Shown in pieces: positions 24,836-37,102 of a stretch of 64,000 nt of DNA. Positions within the stretch are counted from its first letter, which is position 1; the number at the start of each line of letters is the position of its first letter. Source of the stretch: Dicaeum eximium (lineage: Eukaryota > Chordata > Aves > Passeriformes > Dicaeidae); NCBI GenBank assembly GCA_013396995.1, contig VWZP01008548.1, forward strand, positions 1,478,593-1,542,592, read 5' to 3'. The notes under the pieces are model-generated. The model was not told where the DNA came from. It ran no database searches and saw nothing but the letters and a program-made list of their open reading frames with translations. The translations under genes and the position numbers were made by a program.

Positions 24836-25779
24836 CTGTCTAAAATCTGCTGATTTCTTTAGTCTTTCCATGATTATTCATTTGTTAGTATTAAACATTT
24901 CTATTGCAGTGTTTGTTTTTCATGGTTGTGTAGAGCTGAGGGTTCTACAAAAAGACAAAAGAAGAATTTTGTCATAAAAGGTCTAGAATTTCAAATCCAT
25001 TGAGCTTCATCCACAGCCACAATTAATTAATTTAGTTGATTATAATCTAAGTAACAACAACAAAGTTAGAACCATTAAAAAGCAACATTCAATTTGTCTG
25101 TTTCTTAGTGGATAAAGACTAAATATTCCATCTGCCAAATTTCAACACATAATATTTTGAAAATCAGATTTTGCAATATCTGAAATAGGCATTTTAATTA
25201 AACAAATTGTCAGACTATGATACTCAGTACAGATCAACAGTTTGTTTTCCACTTGTTCTCTTTGCTTAAGGGCCAATCGTCTTAGCTATTTTATTTTCAG
25301 CACCACATCACTTTCTCAAGGCATCCAAGGATGCACCCATTACTGCCCTCTACCTTTACTTCATTTGCATATTCTTTGCTTTGCTTTCATGAAGGAGATA
25401 TCTGTGTAAATTTTTGAAGAAACTGAAGGCATTTACTGATAGTCTTGCTACAGTAAATGAAAATTTGCAATTCCAAGAGTACTCTGCATAATTTTTTGTT
25501 TATATGAATCGTAAGAAGGGAGAACTACACACTGGTAAACTGAAAGACAACAATTAAGTTTAAAGAAAATATGCATTTTATACATGTAAATCACAGAAGT
25601 CACATAATAAGATCAATCATGCAATTTATATACATATCTCAGAGATTTAAGCTGTGAGCTTTCAAAACAGCACTGATGTTCCCCTTTGCAAATGGAATTC
25701 AATATTCTGCTCTAGGCCTAGGCTGAGAATCACTGCCTAGAGGAACAGATTTAAAGGTCTGTTTTTAACTTTAATTGTA
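24836..25779. other. AT-rich non-coding DNA
   Basis: No recognisable gene or transposon. The sequence returns to AT-rich composition after the CR1 element. Confidence 0.65.
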
Positions 25780-26010
25780 GCAAAGCAAGCTGTCCAGTAT
25801 CTTTCTAGGCTCTGACTGGTGTGACAGTCAGAGCTGGTGCTAATCTTATTGTTAATGTCAGAGACCAAGCGTGACAGCAGCAGACAAGATAGGCTCTAGT
25901 GAATGACAGAGTAATCAGACTGGAATAAAAGTAATTCATCCATAAAGAGTCAGGCTGTGGGAAATCAGTATCAGCATGTCCACATGTTTACTTCTTTTTT
26001 CATTCTGATG
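25780..26010. promoter_or_regulatory. Possible regulatory cluster with hairpin and TGACAG sites
   Basis: This block is less AT-rich than its surroundings and contains no simple repeats. It holds a perfect 10-bp inverted repeat, GCTCTGACTG (25809-25818) and CAGTCAGAGC (25825-25834), with a 6-base loop. TGACAG, the core bound by MEIS/PREP-type TALE homeodomain proteins, occurs at 25822-25827, 25872-25877 and 25904-25909, alongside TAATC/GTAAT homeodomain-type words. This is the kind of content seen in conserved vertebrate enhancers, but conservation cannot be judged from one sequence and the assignment is speculative. Confidence 0.25.
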
Positions 26011-29000
26011 GCAGTTAGATTGTTTAACAGCATATTCTTTGTCAAAGATTATTTGAAATTCATGTTATTCTAAGACTGTAAACCTAAAGGAATACAAATC
26101 ATTACGTCTGCCTGTATTATCAGTACTGAACATTTTAAGATATAGTGAACATTCTTATGTGAAAATAATTCCAGATATAATTTAACAATTGGTTATAATG
26201 AATGTCTCCAGTCCTGCAAAATGCCTTTTCAGTCTTCGTTCCTTGTCATAATAGGTCATCATATATCTTTGATAGTCAAATTCTTTAAAAAGAGAAAGAA
26301 AGGAACAGAATTTGAGAATCATTTCTACAGCAGCAGAACTATGTCACACTAGCCAACTTATAACCTTTGTGAATTCATAATTAAATAGAGTAATAACAGA
26401 TATGGGCCCGTAGCTCTGAATACAATTACGGTAGAAAGTATTTGCACTTAAATGTGCAGTTAAACATCTAACACTTTTTGTTGGATACACTTAAAATTTC
26501 TAGCTTCTGTCCCTAGCTCTTGAATAGATTCTCAAAGATTTTAAATATAAATAATTTTCAGAGATTAGTTGCAAGACATATCAAGTTTACAGGCAATCAG
26601 GATATTTAAGCTTTTGAAGGGAGAGGATGACACAAAGCTCTTTGCTTCTGGATGCTGCATCAAGTGAGCTGGTGATAATCAGAACAATGAAAAAAGATCT
26701 GAACATTCTATTTAACTCACGTGTTTATATGTAGCCCTGTGGTGGTTGATTTTGCTTTTTTTCTTTTAATAACACATAAACTACTTTTCATGATATGTGA
26801 CACATTATAAGAAAATAAATAAAGTAAATAAGAGCTCATTCCTCTTTGGAAAAATGAAATGACAAATGTGCTTGTTCTAATGAATGTTAAAATATTTTGT
26901 TTAACGTGCAACTAGTTCAAAACTTGGAGTGGTTAGTTTTTTTGTAGTTTTTAATATCATGAAGCACTGTGTAACACAATTGAACACAGACACTATGCCA
27001 GGCAAGTTTATTAGCTAATTTTGGACTGGTTTTAGTTCATGCAACTACCCTTGTTTCATTATAATCAAGCCTCAATCCGAAGAAAGGTAGGTCGTGTTGT
27101 GTTTTTAGTGTGGCCTTCAACAGTATCAGCAAATACCTTTGGGCAGATGTGGTCCTTATACAAGCAAGCCTGTCTGACACTAGAACAGAGGGGAAAGTAG
27201 AATTTTGGTCTCCAATTTCCATCCTGAGCCTGCTGTGATGGTGTACCAAGCTCTGTGACAGCTGCATTACAGTAATAGCACTGATACTGTCTGACTACAA
27301 AGGCCTTGCAATGTTCCCTTTTTGATACACAAAGAGAGGATACTGTTTCCCTCTATTTTTATTGCGTGCCTGGCAATGACTAATGTGATTCTAGCTCAAT
27401 GGGACATTTTATGCTGGGGTCTTACTATAAATGAGAAAGAGGGGGAGAATAAGGTCAAGGTAAGGCCATCAGAATTCTTGCTGATGTACAAATCTCCTTG
27501 AACAAGATTCAAGAATGCCTTTGAAGTGTCCCAGTATGATCTCTATTCAATTTTCAAACTGACCTGTTATAAAGCCTTAGAGGATCTCTGCCAATTCTGG
27601 TTTTCTGGCAAGATCTAGTTTTGCTTTCTTTTAACTGCACGATAGTACTCTCTTTCCACAAGACAGGCTTTTAAATCTTGGTGTTGTTGACAACAACAAT
27701 GAAATTATAAGAGTTGTGCATAGCTAAGCAAACATAAATTTACAATTCAAACCAATTTTATTTAATATTTTGGCTCAGGAAGGTCAGATTTTAGGTTTTG
27801 AATACAATACAAGTACAAAATTCTCACTGTGTGAAATAGAGGTCCAGCATTTAACACCAGTCCTTAAATCTTATCTTCATCAGCTATATTTTTGTCATTG
27901 TGTTAGGCATTTCAGTAAACCAGGTGTTTTCTCACAGCTAACTATCTCTACTACTCTTATTTTTAATTTCCAAAAAGTTTTGCTTGTATGTCAGCAGCCA
28001 ACAATAAATATATTTCATAAAACAGAAGTAATTCAAAATGTTCCAGCCAATGAAATAATCTCCCGCTAAATTTTGTGTGAGAGTGCTGATTAGTAATAAT
28101 AAGTTTTGAGATCCCGTAGTTGCACTTCGAATGAGATAATTATCCAGCTGCTGCCAAAATTGTGGCTGATCCAATGCCAATCCAAACCCATTTTAATTGT
28201 AAGAGAAGAACAGGTGTTCATTTATAATAAATAAATTTTCTCAGTATTTAAAGGTGAATAAATACTATATGCCTAAAAGAAATATAGTAAAGGTCAGATC
28301 TCAAATGTAGGCAATCAGAAGAATATAATCCAAGCACAAGTAGTAGCTAAAATGATTCATTACATGATTTACCCAAGTGAACGTTTTCACCTAGAAAGGT
28401 TGTGCATAGTCTTGTAGAGTTCAGTATAGGTAATTTACTTACTATTAATTTTCAGGTGATGTTGCAAGTTCAGGAAACATTTTAGCTCTCAAAAATACTA
28501 TAATTTCCAGCTACAGCCCCCCAGAAAATCCATGCTCTTAAACTGAAAAAGGTGAATCTTATTTTATTTTTTGCATTGGCAAGTAAAGCTCAGTATGGAA
28601 TAGGATGCTGGAATTAGAGGATAGAAGGAGCTGCTTTAAGAAGACACTGAAAATTGGACTTTTAAATTCACGAAAAATCACAAAGCAAAATATACATAAA
28701 AAGAAGAGATATAAAAAGAAGCATGATAGAGACCAGAACATTTTGTTTGCTCAATATTTAGTGAGTATCTCTTTTGTACAATTACAAGGTTATAATCAAC
28801 GGCTAAGGAATAGAAACATCAAATTCACGTTACTGGACCAAAATGATCCTGTCTGAGATGTAGCCATCAAGGCAGTGAACAAATACATTTTAATTAAGAA
28901 GCTGATAATCAGTGTTAGTTTTTATGAACATCTGCTTAGTCTTTCTAATACAATCATCCTACTACCTGGCTGAGTCAGGCTATTTGATTTCTTTATTTAA

Positions 29001-29496
29001 TATCAGTATCAAATGGTCAATTTACACAAGGATTTCTCTATTTGAATCTGTTTGAGATGGCTGTTTTTCATTAATTGACTTCAACTGCATGCAAACAACT
29101 TTGTTTAAAAAAAAAAGTAGTTCAAAAGAACAGATTAAATGATAAATATTCAAAATCTAAAATAAATGGCATCTGTGAAGCAGATTTAATTTCTGTACTT
29201 CAAAATGTGCCATATTGTAATTACAGAGATTTAGGTAAATTTAACTACTTTATATAAACTCAATAAGGCAAATCCAATTGTGTTTCATTTATTTTAAGTT
29301 AATTATGCCATGTAATATGTTTCTTTCAGTTTGCAAGCAGCACTGGCAGTACGCAAGCTGTTTATGAGACTTTAAATTAAATTTTTGGATGTACTCAAGA
29401 TGCAAAGTAGAAAAAAAATTATGTTAACAAAATAATTACTAAAATGAGTTGAGCTTTATAGTTTATTCCTTCTTTTCTTTTAGGCAGATGCATGAA
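26011..29496. other. AT-rich non-coding DNA
   Basis: No recognisable gene or transposon. The longest frames are 99 codons (27770-28069, plus strand) and 80 codons on the opposite strand; neither resembles a known protein. The segment 28060-28200 has mixed composition with a CAGCTG E-box and CCAAT words and could be a conserved element. Confidence 0.6.
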
Positions 29497-29519
29497 ATAT
29501 ATATATACATATATATATA
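29497..29519. repeat. (AT)n microsatellite
   Basis: An alternating AT run interrupted once by a C ('atacat'). Likely length-variable. Confidence 0.9.
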
Positions 29520-30789
29520 GCATTCAGTTTTTCAATGTCTCACTCAACAATGAGAAAGCAGTGTGTAGATAACTAAAATATTGTAGGAGCAATATTTATA
29601 CCTGATATATATGTTAACTAATAGTCTGGACTAATTTTCTGTTTTCAATTCCACGTCACATATTTTATATCATTGTCAGAAACACAAGAAGAAACACTTC
29701 TTGCTCTAAGACTTTTGGGCTCACTGGATGACAAAACAAATTTTTAACTTTTCTTTCAGAGAAAATGAAAGTCATTTCCATAATACAAATGTTCAACACT
29801 GAAAATTATAACTTTTCAAATATAGACATATACCTGTTCCAGAAAAACCTTGATAAGCCTCAAAAAACCGTAACATTTATTAATTAAAAAAAAAGTTATG
29901 TCTTTCTTATAATGTTATTCAAAGTATTTCAAATAATCCTTAGGAATTATTGCAAAATAGCATGTTCTCTAATGGTTAACACTCTGTCAACCAAGAATTA
30001 TTTTATCCATAATAAAATTGTGTATTCAAGATATATCCTTTATTATTTGTGTTCACAAATGTTAAATTACTTTAGAGTAAAGCCGTGACTTGGACGGGAG
30101 TGTAGAAATGTAAAAAGAATTCCCCTTCTAGTTCTCTGAATTAATTTACAGATCCTAGAAACCCTGAAGAAAAATGATTTTGTTAAAATGAAAAGTACAC
30201 ATCTCCAGGGCTTGAATTCAGTATGTACTCATTTGACTTCTACAAGCAAATACCTCAAATTCGCAATATGTTGGAAAGGTGAGAAAATGAAAGCTTTTAG
30301 CTGAAGAGAGACATTAAAAAAATAAAATTCACAGGTTAATATTTGCTTTAGATTTGTATGTTAGTGTTTTGATAGTTTCCTTGATTATGAAGAATCAAGA
30401 GAGATTACTTTAAAAAAAAAAAAACTTTACTTAGATACATTGTGAAAGCTTAATAGTACCACAAATAATTGGTAAACCTAGTGCTTCAAAGAGTTATATC
30501 AGCTTCTGGTGCTTTCAAAATGTCATAAAGTACCTTGGTCTGTACTCCAAATTGTTTTTCCTTAGCTTGTCACAACAAATAGCCACATTCTAATGTGATG
30601 GGTAACAAAGAGTTTACGTTCCATACTTAATAAATATGGCTGTAGAAAATTAAAATACCAAAAGAAAAGAATGACTTTTACTGCCATTTCTTCATGACAG
30701 AAATCCATTCCTTCCCTTTGAAAGTCCTAACCTCCTGACTGGTTCACATAGGCAGAGGAATTACACAGATTTGTTCATTCAGACTTGCA
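29520..30789. other. AT-rich non-coding DNA
   Basis: No recognisable gene or transposon. An A14 run sits near 30411-30424. Confidence 0.65.
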
Positions 30790-31420
30790 TCTTGCTTTAA
30801 GTTAAATCTTCATTTGAAGTACTCTGGGATGTTCAAGGATGTTTAGGATGTTCAGCCTTATGCCAATGAAACATATCTGAGGTGTGTGCAGGAAATTTAG
30901 GTGGCATTGTCACAAGAACATCTCAAAGGACACTAGACAATTACTCACACACAGGTGAATTAAAGCCTTGAAATAAGATTCAGCCTGAGATTCAAACACC
31001 TAAACCACAGTGATAAACATAAATTGTAATTTTAGACCCTTCCTGATGTGTGAAATATTGCAAATAGCTGGCAAGGCTTGACACAACACTACAGAGCAAC
31101 ACTTGCATCAGCATTTTCTAATGAGGTGAGACATTCCAGGGCTTTTAAAATCACACTAAATGTCTAATGTTTAGGCAACTGAAGCTTTCTTCTAGTTGAT
31201 GCATTCACTCTAGAGAGCAATTCAGCTCGCCAAATGTAGATGTCTGTTCTAGGATGTGATCAATGTGTCTGGAAATCATTAACTGTGCTGAATGGATGTT
31301 TTTTGACTAGGGTGAGCTTAGACACTCAACTGTTATATAGATTCTTATAATAGTGGGCATAAAAATTTAGCTCTCTGAATCTCTGAGATTCAGGCCTACC
31401 CTAAATATTTTTCTCAGATT
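30790..31420. repeat. Possible ancient dispersed repeat, unclassified
   Basis: Across about 600 bases, short words of the TTAGG / CCTAA type recur ('tttaggtggcattg', 'aaacacctaaacc', 'gtttaggcaactgaagc', 'gagcttagacactcaac'), with a small GGATGTTYA repeat at about 30829-30857. This vocabulary is reminiscent of very old dispersed repeats in bird genomes, but no family can be named. Ends and strand are unknown. Confidence 0.25.
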
Positions 31421-31616
31421 CATATCCATTTGTCTTTTGCCAAGTTTAAAATGCATGACTTTTCCCACTGCCTGTCATTTACAATACTCTTTCACCATCA
31501 TCAGTCTCTAGTTTCTCCCTGCAAAGAAGACTGGGACCTAGCAGACTGCCTTGGTAATCAGTAGGAGCAGTTCAGAAAGGAAATATGAAGTGTAGCCCAC
31601 GCTGCATCACGCGTAA
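31421..31616. other. Non-coding DNA
   Basis: A short stretch without recognisable content, leading into the exon-like frame that follows. Confidence 0.5.
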
Positions 31617-31733
31617 TCAGAGGAGCCAGAAGCTTCTGTCCAACAGAAAAACTGGAAACAGAATTTCACCTTGCCTGATTGGGACTTTGATGGAAATCTT
31701 TCTCGTGACCTGGTCAGGATCATCCACACATGG
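31617..31733 (+). other. Exon-like open frame, unassigned
   Basis: A frame bounded by TAA codons (31614-31616 and 31734-31736) reads as protein-like on inspection. It includes the segments SEEPEASVQQKNWKQNF and LPDWDFDGNLSRDLVRIIHT. A good splice-donor match, ATG|GTAAAT, cuts at 31732/31733 just before the second stop. An AG that could serve as acceptor ends at 31620, though its pyrimidine tract is weak. An exon of 31621-31732 would be 112 bases. CpG dinucleotides are locally more frequent than nearby. The product was not recognised and a 39-codon frame is easily random, so this is only a candidate. Confidence 0.15.
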
Positions 31734-34700
31734 TAAATTTACTCATCTTCCATCCCTCAAGAAATCCAAAAAAAGTTGAAGCATTTTCCTCTAGGACTTC
31801 CAAATTTGAATACAGGGGAAATGTCTGTATTAATTCCCCATTCACCTTACAAGAAGGATCAGGTCCCCGGTAATTAAAATTACTTGGAAACTTCTTTAGA
31901 AATCTGGCACTTTCAACAGTGCAACACTGTGAATTGTGCTAAAAATCTAGAGGCTCTTCAATCTGTTCTTGAGGTTTAGAGAATTTTTAGTTTGTGACTT
32001 TCAGAGTACATGAACATTTTAAACTATATTGGGCCATAACAAAAAAAAAAAATAGACTTCATCACGGAAATTATGGACATTGAAAAATACAAGAAATAAA
32101 ACTTTAAGAGCAAAAATGGAGCCAAAGAGTTAACTTTTCTACTGTTTGGGAGAGGTGTGGTGCATTTCCTATACTTGTCTGGTTTTTGCCAAGTACATCA
32201 CAAATGGTTTCTTTTCATTATTGATCCCCTGGATGGTTTTACTCTTCCATAACAGATAAATATCTCTATCTTCTTTCAACAAATAGTCAAGATATTTAGA
32301 AAGACTAGCATTTTCAGTGGCATGTCAGGGAAATTCTTTCTCACAGATGGAATTTAGTAGTCTTATGGTGTTTTAGCTTAAAAATCTTATCACTACAAAA
32401 GAATACAAATACATTTTTGTTTGAATTGCGAGGTTTACGTGTAACATAAGTAAGTATACTTCAGAGAACCGCAGTTCCATCATGCTTGAAAAAATGAGAC
32501 CCTTGGCCATCAGACACAGAAGGAAACAAAGCCTTTCAAAAAGGAGCCCCAGGCTTATTCTTCCCTTTCCTGTTACTCCTAAAATACATGTAACAGTTAG
32601 TGTTGGATAGATATTACAGTAAAACCAACAAATAAACAAGGTATGGGATTAGATACTATACAGAGGCCCCCATAAGATCAATACTCCCAAGCATTTGCAC
32701 ATATCCATAGGAATTAGTAGAAAAACTCATGATATTAAAAACAAGCACAAATACAGTATTTTCAGGGAATTAACACTATTCCTTATTTCCTTATGCTATT
32801 TATGCCCACTCTATACCTTTTTAATTCTTTGAACACTGATTGTTACAAGAAGAGAAACAGGAAACGTGAGGAGAGAGAAGACTTTAACATTGAGATGGCA
32901 GTAGCTTGTCAAGCAAAGATGTTTTAAAGTTCCACAGGTTCCCCTCAGCTCTTTCCTCATGACAAGACAGAAAATTTTCTATAAATACAAAGTTATTCAA
33001 AGCACTAAAAATGAAAGTGACTGAAGAGATAAACAACTGAAAATATTCAATTATAATATAGAACACTGAAGAAAATACTATAATACCATTTTACAAATTC
33101 CTATCACGGCTATATATTAAACAATTGTGCATTTTTTGTCCTCATATCTCAAGGAACATTTGAAAGGGCTATAAAAGATTCTTGGAAAAGTAACAAAAAC
33201 ACCCAAGACTATGGAAAAAATATTTGGTATAAAGAGCAACAGATATATGGAGACACCTACATTTAGAAAATGAAAGAGGGAAATAGTAAGAGTTTATAAA
33301 AATTTATGTAAAATCAAAAAAAGTGAACTAGGAACTAATCACTTATTTTGAAATGTGTGAGAACTGCTCTTCATGAAGTAGGGAAAGATACACTGTTTCA
33401 AAACAGCCTTGGAGAGGTTGTTCCTCCTGCATTGCTAGAACTGTGGGTATATTACCATAAGAACTTCTGAAAGAAGCTTGCATAAAAGTTAAAGCAATTA
33501 GATATGTTTTCAGAAGAATAATTGCTTAAAAAAAATCTGAGTTTCTGTCTAATTCCATGGAATTCAAATTATACTTTTTTTTTAAAACCTTGTGTTCCTA
33601 AAAAAAAACTTAGAAGAGACAGAAATATGAGCACAGAAGTATTGACATTGTGTCTTAGTTTTCATGTACAGTCATTGAATAATTTTTCACAGACTCTTTA
33701 GTTTACTTAGAATAGGATTCATTCTGATGTGAATTAAGGTTAAACATTTAAGGTCATTTTGTTCTTCTGCAGAGTTCCTTGATGCTGAGACATTATCATT
33801 ATTTATGACATGTGGTTTTAACATCTTTGTTCATTTTATGGGTGTCAGATTTGGGATCAGCTTTTCTGAAAAGATGTAAATTCCCTTGTGCAATAGGTGT
33901 CAATTAAAATTTCTATTATTTACTAATATAAAACACTAAAGACTCCTAAAAATAATGATATCTTAGACTGGACACTCATAATAAGCAGAAAAATCTTATC
34001 TTAATCTCTCTATATCTCAGATCTTTGTTATACAATTTGAACTTCTGAGAATTACTACATTTAGGGATTTATATTATATTTTGGGGTGTTTTTTTTACCT
34101 TCTTATTTTGTATTCTGAATTACTTAACTATTTTCTAATCACTAAAATGGTCACCTATGGATATGGCAGGGAAAAAGAAAAAACAGAAAAGATAGCAAAT
34201 ATACTGAGTTGTTGCTCAGTACCTAGATGTTCCCTTCTGCTGGCTGTGAATAAATGTAACAATTTAGATGACAAAAATAAAGACAAAATATACATGTTTG
34301 CACAAGGAGATTAAATGAAAACTACATAAACAACTTCATAATGGTATTTTATAAATACCAGTGCTTAGGTTTGCAGTATTCTGTTCTGTTCATTTTTTTC
34401 CTCTCTACTGCAATATGTTCATGTGTATGTGTGCATGTGTAAATAAAATATATATGATTCTGTAATACTTAAAATTTGCCATTCTGACAGGCGCATGAAA
34501 GGGCAAGACTTAGACCTTTTTTGCTCAGTGTAGTGTCACAGATTTTGCCATGTGTAAAAAGCAATTTTTATTTTCCAAAACAGCTGTTCACAGAGTGGAA
34601 ATATATTGGAGATTACACAGTGTGAGAGCAAAGGCTAAAGACAGCAAACAGTAATTTTGATTTGACTCTTTAACCACACGGAGCTGATTCATGCACTAAA

Positions 34701-35221
34701 GTTTAAGTTCAATAAGGAGTTAACTTGTGTCTCATAAAAGTAATCTGAAGAAAGGTCTCTAAATCTGCTCATTTTTTAACACATATTCTTTAATTTTGTT
34801 TGTTCCTCAGTTCTGTATAAGTAACACTTTATTTAAAATAGTTGCCATTGCCTCTGGGTGATCAAAAGGACTTAGAATCAAGGTTTTTTAAAATTTTTTA
34901 TCCCTTTATTGTTTTATCTGTCTATATTTATCTATTCTTGGAAAGCTTTTTGATTTAATCTCTCCTCCTTTGTCAGTTTAATCCACAATTCATCATTTTG
35001 GTGGATTTCGTAAGCAGTTGATTGTCTTTTTCTGTTTATGTATAACACATCCAGATAAACTACACACTCAATTTATTTCCTGTTCTTTCCCTTTTCTATG
35101 GTGAGCACTAAAATGGACAGCAGCCCTATATATCCTGGTTGTTGTTTACAGAAAAGAAGAATTCCAATCCAGGCAGGAGCTGAGGTTCCTTCTAGCAATA
35201 GGGATAGGAACTCAGTCATAT
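31734..35221. other. AT-rich non-coding DNA
   Basis: No recognisable gene or transposon. Frames stay under 90 codons. Confidence 0.65.
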
Positions 35222-35290
35222 CACACACACACACACACACACATACACACAAAAAACAAAACAAAACAAAACAAAACTAAACAAAAACCA
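35222..35290. repeat. Compound (CA)n-(AAAAC)n microsatellite
   Basis: A CA run (35222-35250, one T interruption) passes directly into AAAAC pentamers (about 35251-35290, with later units decayed). Simple-sequence DNA. The short open frames across it on both strands are artefacts of the repeat. Confidence 0.95.
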
Positions 35291-37025
35291 CAACCAAGCT
35301 AAAAGCTAAATGTAAACAGAAAAAAGCCACACTCTGCTTAGTGGAAACTTTATATGTATATCTCAATATTTGGCCTGAGTGCTAAAGAGCTGCAGTATAC
35401 AGCATTTATCAACATCTGGTCTCACGCAAGATGCATGGCATAAAAACCACATTACAGTGGGGTAAACTTGCTGAACACACTTCATCTATGTTTCTGCCAG
35501 AGGAAAACATAGTGAATAAATGTTACCCAGTTTGTTAATTTGTAAAAAACTGTCCTCTAATTTTGCTTACAGCAGACAGCTATCAAATTCTGTCATTGAG
35601 AGCAGTAAAAATGCCAGTATTGAAAGTCCATAACTGTTAAACTTTTTGTGTGGCATTAGAGGCTCAAGGAGAAACTAGATGTTGTTAAAGATACTGGTAA
35701 CAACTTACTCTGCTGAAAAAATGTAGAAGAGAGAGAGGAGAGCACTCATACAGATATAGAATTCTTCAGATTTGTCCTTGATAAACATTTATAAACATTT
35801 GTGAAAGGAATAAAAATAATTGGAAGAGAAACACGTATGCCTCATGCTGACAAAAAATATGTTTGTGCCTAATAGATTGGAGAAATTGTTTGTGAATTGT
35901 TTATTCTTATGGAAAGATTGCCCTGTACAGCGCTGCCAAGGACAGTTTCAGCTTGAATGACTATCTATATAATGACATTCACTTAAGTTACAGTGACTTA
36001 ACTTTTAAAGTAGACATCACTGCAAAGTAAGAAGTGCATAGGCTTTTTATGTTGGTTTCTTTTTTTATTTTCCCTTCCAACTGAATGAAGAAATGAAAAG
36101 CGGTGTTAAAAATGGAGTCTGAAAGACACACATTGTTCCATGAAGATGTGTTCTATGGGACCAAAATTTCTCATATTGAAAAATAAAAGATTGTTTCTAA
36201 GTGTATTTTTATTTTTACTTAGTTGTGAAAACATTCAATTTGTTCCTCCCCACAGACAGAACCTTATGTAAGTTCTGGGCTTTTTACCCAGTGGAAAAAA
36301 AAGGTTGTGATTCTACCTGTAATATGTGGATTGTTTTGGACAGTAATATACATTTTCAAAGTCTGTAATTATTTGTACTGAAGGACACATGGTTTTCTTC
36401 TGAATATACTGGTTATCTGTGCTCTTACACTATACTGAATTATTGTACTTGATGGAGTAAACCCAAATTCTGTATTCCTCAGTGTGACTCTCAGACAACC
36501 TAACAGAAAGGTTCTGGTAGATCAAGCATGCATCAGGGAAATGCACCACATCAGGAACACGTTTTAACAGCACTAAAATTAAAGATGGAATTGTGCCTTT
36601 GTTAGAGTTAAGGCTCACACATTCCCATAGGAGTGGATCAAAAAGCTCTGCTAAATATGCCTGTTTGGGAAAAAAGCCAATACAAATTACTAAAGTATTG
36701 CAGTTATGAAAGACAATCGTTAACATGCAACATCCTTCTCACCTATGTAAGTAGAAGAGTCGAGAAAGAAAATATATAACAACATGTATGTCTTTGAGAG
36801 TGCATTCTTTTTTCAGTCTGACACCTCAGTAATGTAAGGATGATGGAGTAAATACCGTGTGTCAGGAGTGATGTTACAATATGAGGTTCTCCTTGGACAC
36901 TTCAAATTCCACAAAAAAGTGGAGAGTTCAATGTACTTAACTGGAGTAATGTAGACATGAGGAAGGCCTGACACCATACTTCAAAATTAGGTTCTATTAA
37001 AAAAATTGGGCGATAAGGTGTATTT
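35291..37025. other. AT-rich non-coding DNA
   Basis: No recognisable gene or transposon. A 98-codon minus-strand frame (36430-36726) is the longest; its product is unrecognised and its length is unremarkable. Confidence 0.6.
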
Positions 37026-37060
37026 AGATAGATGATAGATTAGACAGATGATCAATAGAT

Positions 37061-37101
<41 letters not shown>
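37026..37101. repeat. (GATA)n microsatellite
   Basis: Degenerate GATA/GATG/GACA units (37026-37065) lead into nine perfect GATA units (37066-37101). Probably polymorphic. Confidence 0.95.

Positions 37102-37102
<1 letters not shown>

Noticed and set aside
36430..36726. 98-codon minus-strand open frame as a gene
   Set aside because: No family resemblance, no splice or promoter context, and frames of this length are expected several times at random.
37026..37101. CRISPR-like array
   Set aside because: The repeats are contiguous GATA tetramers without spacers, in vertebrate-type DNA.
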